Made by a program: the position numbers and the translations under genes. DNA of 5,418 bases from Clostridiales bacterium (GTDB lineage Bacteria; Bacillota; Clostridia; Christensenellales; Aristaeellaceae): contig DXVG01000143.1 of the NCBI GenBank assembly GCA_019409045.1, positions 1-5,418 on the forward strand. The letters are read 5' to 3'. Every line of letters begins with the position of its first letter. Position 1 is the first letter of the stretch. The notes beneath the pieces are model-generated. The model worked only from the letters and a program-made list of their open reading frames with translations. It was not told the DNA's origin and ran no database searches. Of this stretch, positions 1 to 5,418 are shown piece by piece.

Positions 1-1
1 C

Positions 2-550
2 ACGCTGCTGGGCACGCTGTTTCGCCTCGTCTGCTGGGGCACGGTGCTGGGCTTTGTGCCCAACTGGGCGCGGGAGGCGGCGGGGTTTACCACCGCGCAG
101 CTTGGATACCTGTCGGTGATGTACCTGCTGCCCAACACGGTGGTGGCGCGGCTGAGCGGCGCGTATCTGGCGCCGAAGCTGGGCACGCGCGCGGTGCTCT
201 GCGCGGGCTTTGCGCTGGTGGCGCTGGCCTGCTGCCTGTACCCGCAGGCGACGGGTCTGTGGTCGCTGATGGGCGCGCAAGCCGTGTTCGGCGCGGGCAT
301 GGGGCTGATTCTGCCGCTGACGCTCTCCTGCGCCATACGCGACATCCCCAACCCGAAGCGCGGCGCGGCGATGGGCGTGTATCAGGCCGTGTACGGAACG
401 GGCATGTTCCTCGGCCCCGTGCTGGCGGGCTGGGTGATCGCCTCGCTGCCCACGCGGCTGGAGGGCATGGCGGCCAACTTCTACCTCAACGCCGCGCTGT
501 CGCTGGCGGGCGTGGCGCTGTGCGCCGTCCTGCTGCGCAAGCGGCGCTGA
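2..550 (+). CDS. MFS transporter, C-terminal half (5'-truncated by window edge)
   Basis: This is the last 182 residues of an integral membrane transporter. The reading frame is open to the left edge, so the true start lies outside the window; the GTG at 44 is an internal valine codon. About six hydrophobic segments can be seen (roughly residues 3-22, 34-54, 61-80, 85-110, 120-145 and 157-178), which matches TM7-TM12 of a 12-helix major facilitator. Typical second-half features include the sequence GLILPLTL, a cytoplasmic loop with the basic motif NPKRGAAMG, and a glycine/proline-rich helix with GTGMFLGPVLAGW, like the repeat of MFS motif C. The protein ends in a basic tail, RKRR, expected on the cytoplasmic side. 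By analogy it would be a proton-driven symporter or drug efflux pump. The substrate cannot be read from this half. No convincing terminator follows it. Confidence 0.87.
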   Translation, partial: TLLGTLFRLVCWGTVLGFVPNWAREAAGFTTAQLGYLSVMYLLPNTVVARLSGAYLAPKLGTRAVLCAGFALVALACCLYPQATGLWSLMGAQAVFGAGMGLILPLTLSCAIRDIPNPKRGAAMGVYQAVYGTGMFLGPVLAGWVIASLPTRLEGMAANFYLNAALSLAGVALCAVLLRKRR

Positions 551-604
551 TGCGGCGGAATTCAAGCAATATATTGACCAATACGTTAATTCTTCCGCGA
601 ACGC

Positions 605-633
605 TTTACTGCATCCGAAGAAGTATGTAATAT
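605..633 (+). promoter_or_regulatory. Probable sigma-A type promoter for the LCP-DUF218 unit
   Basis: TTTACT at 605-610 (4 of 6 to the -35 consensus) is followed after exactly 17 bp by TAATAT at 628-633 (4 of 6, keeping the key first two and last positions). It is the best-spaced pair I found in the 156-bp gap, which is locally AT-rich. The predicted start near 640 would give a leader of about 65 nt ahead of the LCP gene. Neither box is strong, so read-through from the transporter gene remains possible. Confidence 0.42.
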
Positions 634-636
634 GTA

Positions 637-652
637 GGTTGGATGTGCAACC
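637..652 (+). other. Small hairpin at the start of the LCP leader
   Basis: GGTTG (637-641) and CAACC (648-652) form a perfect 5-bp stem with a 6-nt loop, right where the predicted transcript begins. There is no T-tract, so it is not a terminator. It could protect the 5' end of the mRNA or be chance; nothing else in the leader looks like a known riboswitch. Confidence 0.25.
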
Positions 653-694
653 AGCGGGCGTTTGCGCTCGTCTAAGCTCTGTAACAAATGCAAC

Positions 695-700
695 GAGGTG
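695..700 (+). promoter_or_regulatory. Ribosome binding site deciding the LCP start
   Basis: GAGGTG lies 6 nt before the ATG at 707 and 9 nt before the adjacent in-frame ATG at 710. It supports a start here rather than at the upstream in-frame TTG at 662, which has no such site and would precede the signal-like segment with non-hydrophobic residues. Which of the two tandem ATGs is used cannot be settled. Confidence 0.7.
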
Positions 701-706
701 TATACA

Positions 707-1681
707 ATGATGAAAGTGCTTCGCAGTATCGTCGCGGCGATGTTGGCGCTTGCGCTGACCCTGGGCTGCGCCTGTGCCGCCATGGTGGACGAGGAGGGCT
801 ATCTGGAGGAGATCCTCCTGGAGGACGGCGACCAGATCGAGATGTATCAGGCCGAGATCGACGAGTCCCTCGCCAATTCTCTGGAAAAGGTCAATCAGAT
901 GCAGCACATACTGCTGCTGGGTATCGACGCGCGCCCGGGGCAGACCACGGGCCGCACGGACACGATGATCATACTCACCGTGGACACGGATACAAAGACC
1001 ATCAAACTGATGAGCCTGATGCGCGACATCATCGTAGCCATTCCCGGCTACGACAACAACCGTCTGAACGCGGCCTACGTCTTTGGCGGCGCGGACCTGC
1101 TGTTGCAGACCATCGAGAACAACTTCGGCATCCACATCGAGCACTATGTGGGCGTGAACTTCTCGATGCTGGCCGACCTGATCGACCAGATCGGCGGCCT
1201 GACGCTGACGGTGGAGAGCGAGTACTACATGGACCGCATCAACGCCGTCATCAAGGAGGACAACAAGGTGCTGGGCATCGACACAAACGACGGTCTGCTC
1301 ACGCAGCCGGGCGAGCAGTTGATGACCGGCAAGCAGGCGCAGGCCTACGCCCGCTACCGCTACGGCACCTCGGACGGCGACTTCGGCCGCACGGCGCGTC
1401 AGCGCGAGGTCATCACCAAGATATTCTACAAGCTGGCGGACATGAGCATTGTGGAGCTCGCCGCGCTCGCCGCCGCGAACATCGACAACGTAGTGACCAA
1501 CCTGACGCTTCAGGACATGATGGCGCTGGCGCCCGCGCTGATCTCGCTCAAGGACGCGAGCATCGCCGAGCTGCGCATACCCGTGGACAACGGCTACAGC
1601 TTCCAGACCGTGCGCGGCATGTCGGTGATCGTGCCGAACCGCACCAAGACCATGGAAGCCATTGCGGATTTCCTGACCTGA
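707..1681 (+). CDS. LCP (LytR-CpsA-Psr) family envelope protein
   Basis: 324 residues. LCP proteins transfer undecaprenyl-linked glycopolymers such as teichoic acids or capsule onto peptidoglycan outside the membrane. The LCP domain spans about residues 66-245. It opens with HILLLGIDARPG (67-78), then GRTDTM (82-87), the Arg-Asp pair in SLMRD (103-107), IPGYDNNRLNAAYVFGG (112-128), a DLIDQIGGL segment (157-165), and ends with AYARYRYG (213-220) and GRTARQREV (227-235). These carry the acidic and arginine residues that bind the polyprenyl pyrophosphate. SLMRD replaces the SIPRD of LytR; as I recall, an MRD version is common in clostridial LCP proteins. A C-terminal extension of about 80 residues follows. 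The N-terminus (residues 3-25) is hydrophobic after a Lys/Arg start and contains LGCACAA, so it may be cleaved instead of acting as the usual membrane anchor. A DUF218 gene follows 7 bp downstream. Confidence 0.9.
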   Translation: MMKVLRSIVAAMLALALTLGCACAAMVDEEGYLEEILLEDGDQIEMYQAEIDESLANSLEKVNQMQHILLLGIDARPGQTTGRTDTMIILTVDTDTKTIKLMSLMRDIIVAIPGYDNNRLNAAYVFGGADLLLQTIENNFGIHIEHYVGVNFSMLADLIDQIGGLTLTVESEYYMDRINAVIKEDNKVLGIDTNDGLLTQPGEQLMTGKQAQAYARYRYGTSDGDFGRTARQREVITKIFYKLADMSIVELAALAAANIDNVVTNLTLQDMMALAPALISLKDASIAELRIPVDNGYSFQTVRGMSVIVPNRTKTMEAIADFLT

Positions 1682-1688
1682 TGCGCGG

Positions 1689-2285
1689 ATGGGAAAGAGG
1701 CATCGTGCGCTGCGGGCGCTCCTGGCGCTCGCGTGTGCGGGCGCGGTGGCGCTGACGGCGCTGACCGGCGCGGTGTGCGCCGCCGCCGGCATGGAGCGCG
1801 AGGCGACGCGCTCGGACTGCATCATCGTTCTGGGCGCGCGCGTATGGCCGGACGGCCGGCTCTCCGATTCGCTGCTGTACCGCTGCGAGGCGGCGCTCGA
1901 GGCGTATGAGGCGCAGCTTGCGCCGCGGCTGATCGTCTGCGGGGCGCAGGGGGCGGACGAGCCCGTCTCCGAGGCCGAGGCCATGTTTGAGTGGTTCGTG
2001 GAGCAGGGCGTGCCGCCGGAGGCGATCTTCGTGGAGGACGCCTCCCGCAACACCGAGCAGAACCTGCAAAACGCGCAGAACATCATGCGCGCCGAGGGCA
2101 TGGACAGCGCCGCGATCGTCACAAGCGACTATCATTTGCAGCGCGCGCTGTGGATCGCGGGCGACTTGGGCATCTCCGCCTGCGGCATCGCGGCCGAGTC
2201 GCCAAAGCCTTTGGGCGTGTGGCTGAAAAACCGCGTGCGCGAGGGGTGCAGCTGGTGCGTATACGCGCTCAGAAAGCTGTTTTAG
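1689..2285 (+). CDS. DUF218 / YdcF-SanA-ElyC family membrane-anchored protein
   Basis: 198 residues. The basic start MGKRHR and the hydrophobic stretch at about 8-33 form one signal-anchor, placing the domain outside the membrane. The DUF218 domain covers about 42-165: CIIVLGARVWPDGRLSDSL (44-62), the conserved tyrosine/arginine YRCEAAL, strand LIVCGAQG (81-88) with the following EPVSEAEAM, EDASRNTEQNLQNA (116-129), and the signature TSDYHLQRA (145-153). Family members SanA and ElyC of Escherichia coli affect envelope integrity and lipid-carrier use; the biochemical activity of the family is poorly defined. The partner LCP gene ends 7 bp upstream, so the two are almost certainly co-transcribed. 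ATG 1689 has no clear Shine-Dalgarno sequence, and an in-frame stop at 1674-1676 excludes a longer form, so translation probably depends on coupling. A CSWC pair (187-190) near the C-terminus is unusual. Confidence 0.87.
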   Translation: MGKRHRALRALLALACAGAVALTALTGAVCAAAGMEREATRSDCIIVLGARVWPDGRLSDSLLYRCEAALEAYEAQLAPRLIVCGAQGADEPVSEAEAMFEWFVEQGVPPEAIFVEDASRNTEQNLQNAQNIMRAEGMDSAAIVTSDYHLQRALWIAGDLGISACGIAAESPKPLGVWLKNRVREGCSWCVYALRKLF

Positions 2286-2308
2286 CCAAAGGCGCCCGAA
2301 GGGCAAAC

Positions 2309-2347
2309 AAAATCACTTCCGAACGATGAGCGTTCGGAAGTGATTTT
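2309..2347. terminator. Strong bidirectional intrinsic terminator between convergent genes
   Basis: A perfect 17-bp inverted repeat (2309-2325 paired with 2331-2347) encloses the 5-nt loop ATGAG. The outer end is A:T-rich, so on the + strand it finishes in TTTTT (2344-2348), and on the - strand it reads out as TTTTGTTTG. It lies 23 bp after the DUF218 stop and about 40 bp after the stop of the convergent UPF0303 gene, so it can serve both. A small GCCC/GGGC hairpin (2294-2304) lies just to its left and a CGGGC/GCCCG hairpin (2356-2368) to its right. Confidence 0.92.
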
Positions 2348-2387
2348 TGCGTCCGCGGGCCCTGCCCGGCGGTTTCGATGGGCGGCA

Positions 2388-2873
2388 CTAGGCGATCGTG
2401 GGCGCTTCCACGCCCAGGTACTCCGATATGCACTCCACGAGGAAGCCGTGGTCCTCCACGTCGGGAAGCCCCGAGGCCAGCGCGACCGCCACCATTTCGC
2501 CGCTGCGCAGGCGGATGGGAAAGCCGCCGCCGCAGAACACATACGCGCGCGGGTCGAGCCCGCAGTCCTCCACGCCTTCGCCCGTGAGCGCCGACACGGC
2601 GCGCGAGGCCAGGGAGCTGCGCTCCATGAGCTTGACGGCGTTGTACTTGCGCGTCATCCAATTCTGGTTGTTGAGCGTCGTGCCCTCCCCCGCGCTCTGA
2701 AACAGCACATAGCCGGTCAGCGACCAGATGGCCGCGCAGAGCTTCAGGCCGCGCTGCGCGCGCCTTTGGACCATGAGGTTTCCAAGCGAGCAGACGTCCT
2801 GTGCGTCGAACTTCTCAAAGCGCAAAAGCGCCTCCTGCTGCGCGCATGTATCGCGCATCTGCTGTGGGTTCAT
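2388..2873 (-). CDS. UPF0303 / haem-degrading-domain (HbpS-like, YBR137W-like) protein
   Basis: 161 residues, a typical length for this family of single-domain cytoplasmic proteins. Family marks in order: the FDAQDVCSLGNLMV segment (22-35), the NNQNWMTRKYNAV segment (68-80) with the conserved NW and RK pairs, GGGFPIRL (115-122), and SGLPDVEDHGFLVECI (134-149) with the conserved aspartate and histidine. These match the UPF0303 branch of the fold shared with haem-binding HbpS/GlcG-type proteins. The cellular role is not established, and haem binding is only a domain-name inference. The start is the ATG at 2873, because AAAGGAG lies 7 nt upstream; a longer form from 2897 would begin upstream of that site. 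It is the second gene of an operon, 30 bp after the aminotransferase, and is followed by the shared terminator. It has six cysteines (10, 28, 46, 104, 114, 148), but I see no metal-site pattern. Confidence 0.85.
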   Translation of the reverse strand: MNPQQMRDTCAQQEALLRFEKFDAQDVCSLGNLMVQRRAQRGLKLCAAIWSLTGYVLFQSAGEGTTLNNQNWMTRKYNAVKLMERSSLASRAVSALTGEGVEDCGLDPRAYVFCGGGFPIRLRSGEMVAVALASGLPDVEDHGFLVECISEYLGVEAPTIA

Positions 2874-2880
2874 GGTATCG

Positions 2881-2887
2881 CTCCTTT
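2881..2887 (-). promoter_or_regulatory. Ribosome binding site deciding the UPF0303 start
   Basis: On the minus strand AAAGGAG ends 7 nt before the ATG at 2873. The competing in-frame ATG at 2897 lies upstream of this site and has no good site of its own, so the shorter 161-residue protein is preferred. Confidence 0.8.
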
Positions 2888-2903
2888 CGCATGACATGGG
2901 CGT

Positions 2904-4100
<1,197 letters not shown>

Positions 4101-4108
4101 TTTTTTCT

Positions 4109-4115
4109 ACCTCCA
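4109..4115 (-). promoter_or_regulatory. Ribosome binding site of the aminotransferase
   Basis: On the minus strand TGGAGGT, with GGAGG at 4114-4110, lies 9 nt before the ATG at 4100. The spacer is mostly A, which keeps the start region unstructured. The site confirms the chosen start. Confidence 0.8.
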
Positions 4116-4177
4116 GTTTCAGCCTTCCACCGTTCGTATTTCGTCAAAACGCAGAGAACTCCTGCTTGACCACGCAA

Positions 4178-4183
4178 ATTTTA
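4178..4183 (-). promoter_or_regulatory. Possible -10 box for the aminotransferase operon
   Basis: The minus strand reads TAAAAT here (5 of 6 to the -10 consensus), within the AT-rich part of the divergent gap. It would give a leader of roughly 70 nt. I found no good -35 box at 16-18 bp upstream, so this is only a candidate; an activator-dependent promoter or another site in the gap is possible. Confidence 0.28.
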
Positions 4184-4262
4184 CCTCATTTTCGCCTTTG
4201 AAGCGCATATATTTGCAAGTGTGGAGACCTCGATGCCCAAAAAATGGCCACGCAATATTCGC

Positions 4263-4291
4263 TTTACATGGCATTCAAAACATGGTATAAT
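4263..4291 (+). promoter_or_regulatory. glgP: Near-consensus promoter of the phosphorylase gene
   Basis: TTTACA (4263-4268, 5 of 6) is followed by a 17-bp spacer and a perfect TATAAT (4286-4291). TGG directly before the -10 box (4283-4285) makes it an extended -10 (TGn). The transcript should start near 4298, leaving a leader of only about 26 nt. The strength implies high basal expression by the housekeeping sigma factor unless a repressor acts. Confidence 0.88.
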
Positions 4292-4310
4292 AGATTGTAT
4301 TTTGTCGATA

Positions 4311-4316
4311 GGGAGG
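4311..4316 (+). promoter_or_regulatory. glgP: Ribosome binding site of the phosphorylase gene
   Basis: GGGAGG lies 7 nt before the ATG at 4324. It selects this start over the in-frame ATG at 4339. Confidence 0.85.
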
Positions 4317-4323
4317 CTGTGAC

Positions 4324-5418
4324 ATGGAGTTTGACCGCATGGGCGTTGAGGAGATCAAGCAGTCCATACGAGAAAAGCTGGAAAACAACTTCGGCTGCGG
4401 GTTGAGCGACGCGACGCCTCAGCAGCTTTATCAGGCGGTGGCGCGCACCGTGCGCGACGAGGTCATGCGCCGCCGCACCGCCTCGCGCGGCGTGCGCAAG
4501 GCCGAGCGCAAGAAGAAGGTCTACTACCTGTGCGCGGAGTTCCTCACCGGGCGCGCGCTGCATTCCAACATCGTGAACCTGGTCAACGAAGAAAACTACG
4601 CGCGCGCGCTCAAGGAGCTGGGCATCGATCAGGACGCCATCTTTGAGCTCGAGCCGGAGCCGGGCCTCGGAAACGGCGGCCTCGGCCGCCTGGCCGCGTG
4701 CTTTCTGGACGCGCTGACGACGATGGAGCTGCCCGCGATGGGCTGCACCATCCGCTACGAGTACGGCCTCTTCCGCCAGAAGCTGACCGACGGCTATCAG
4801 GCGGAGGTGCCCGACAACTGGCTCGACTCGGGCAACATCTGGGAGATCCCGCGCCCGGACCAGACCGTGGAGGTCCACTTCGGCGGCCGGCTGGAGGAGT
4901 ACACCGAGAACGGGCGGCTCAAGTACCGCCATCTGGATTACAAGACCGTGGAGGCCGTGCCCTACGACATCCCCGTGGTGGGCTACGACACCTGCATGGT
5001 CAATATGCTGCGCGTGTGGTCCGCGCGCTCGAAAAAGCGCATCGACATGGCCTCGTTCAACTCCGGCCAGTACATGCGCGCCATGGAGGAGCGCGAGCTG
5101 GCCGAGGTCATCTCCAAGGTGCTCTACCCCAATGACAGCAACTACGAGGGCAAGGAGCTGCGCCTGAAGCAGCAGTACTTCTTCTCCTCGGCCTCGGTGC
5201 AGTACGCCGTGAACGACTTTATCAAGGTCTACGGCTACGACTGGAAGATCTTCCCGGACAAGGTGGCCATTCACATCAACGACACGCACCCGGCCATCGC
5301 CATTCCGGAGCTTATGCGCATACTGGTGGACGAGTACGAGCTGGACTGGGACTTCGCCCAGAGCATCTGCTACCGCACGTTCGCCTACACCAACCACACC
5401 GTCATGCAGGAGGCGCTG
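4324..5418 (+). CDS. glgP: Glycogen/alpha-glucan phosphorylase, N-terminal part (3'-truncated by window edge)
   Basis: The first 365 residues of a protein that is usually about 800 long; the frame is open to the right edge. The enzyme (glycosyltransferase family 35) splits alpha-1,4-glucan with phosphate, releasing glucose-1-phosphate, in the cytoplasm. Visible marks: YYLCAEFLTGR (67-77; usually YYLS-EFL-GR), EPEPGLGNGGLGRLAACFLDAL (starting near residue 109) with the glycine-rich loop at 114-121, IRYEYGLFRQ, the EVPDNWLDSGNIWEIPRP segment, HINDTHPAIAIPELMRILVDE (from H317) and FAYTNHTV near the edge. The cofactor lysine and the C-terminal domain lie beyond the window. The N-terminus is shorter than in animal enzymes and lacks their regulatory phosphorylation region, as is normal in bacteria. 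Glycogen versus maltodextrin preference cannot be told. Its own strong promoter sits in the divergent gap shared with the aminotransferase. Confidence 0.95.
   Translation, partial: MEFDRMGVEEIKQSIREKLENNFGCGLSDATPQQLYQAVARTVRDEVMRRRTASRGVRKAERKKKVYYLCAEFLTGRALHSNIVNLVNEENYARALKELGIDQDAIFELEPEPGLGNGGLGRLAACFLDALTTMELPAMGCTIRYEYGLFRQKLTDGYQAEVPDNWLDSGNIWEIPRPDQTVEVHFGGRLEEYTENGRLKYRHLDYKTVEAVPYDIPVVGYDTCMVNMLRVWSARSKKRIDMASFNSGQYMRAMEERELAEVISKVLYPNDSNYEGKELRLKQQYFFSSASVQYAVNDFIKVYGYDWKIFPDKVAIHINDTHPAIAIPELMRILVDEYELDWDFAQSICYRTFAYTNHTVMQEAL

Noticed and set aside
555..598. Possible terminator after the transporter (GCGGAA paired with TTCCGC)
   Set aside because: Only 6 bp of stem around a 32-nt loop, and no T-tract follows.
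688..1755. Second plus-strand frame of 355 codons overlapping the LCP gene
   Set aside because: Arg/Gly/His-rich translation typical of a shifted frame in GC-rich DNA; the overlapping LCP frame has clear family motifs.
1548..2306. Minus-strand frame of 252 codons opposite the DUF218 gene
   Set aside because: Arg/Ala-rich with no domain, runs through the terminator stem, and the opposite strand encodes a clear DUF218 domain.
4170..4257. CCACGCAA occurring twice in the divergent intergenic region (4170 and 4249)
   Set aside because: Two 8-bp matches 79 bp apart with no symmetry and no fixed relation to the promoter boxes; chance is the simplest explanation.
4264..5397. Long open frame (377 codons) on the minus strand opposite the phosphorylase gene
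   Set aside because: It mirrors the codon structure of a clear GT35 gene in GC-rich DNA, shows no known domain, and is low in complexity (rich in Val, Ala, His, Leu). It is a shadow frame.

Overview
The window is GC-rich (by eye a little over 60%) and reads as an ordinary stretch of a bacterial chromosome. The LytR-CpsA-Psr (LCP) envelope protein, the strong GGAGG-type ribosome binding sites and a near-consensus sigma-A/sigma-70 promoter point to a Gram-positive-type Firmicute. A GC-rich member of the Clostridia, such as a gut or rumen lineage, is my best guess. This is an inference from gene style; the sequence holds no taxonomic marker such as rRNA.

Layout. Positions 2-550 (+) are the C-terminal half of a major facilitator superfamily transporter cut by the left edge. 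A 156-bp gap holds a plausible promoter and a short leader. Next come two tightly spaced + strand genes: an LCP family protein (707-1681) and a DUF218/YdcF-SanA-type membrane protein (1689-2285), probably one envelope-related transcript. A strong 17-bp inverted repeat (2309-2347) terminates this unit and, from the other side, the convergent - strand operon. That operon, in transcription order, is a class I aspartate-type aminotransferase (4100-2904) followed 30 bp later by a UPF0303/haem-degrading-domain protein (2873-2388). A 223-bp divergent intergenic region separates the aminotransferase from a glycogen/maltodextrin phosphorylase gene (4324 to the right edge, +), which has an almost perfect promoter and ribosome binding site.

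How the genes fit together. There is no single pathway. The LCP/DUF218 pair probably acts at the cell envelope, the aminotransferase in amino-acid metabolism, and the phosphorylase in mobilising stored alpha-glucan. The UPF0303 protein has no clear role in this context.

I saw no mobile element, CRISPR array, tRNA, rRNA, riboswitch or phage gene, and nothing that looks like an undescribed multi-gene system. The findings below are modest: an unusual LCP N-terminus, possible translational coupling, a two-way terminator, an unexplained operon pairing, and small repeats in the phosphorylase promoter.
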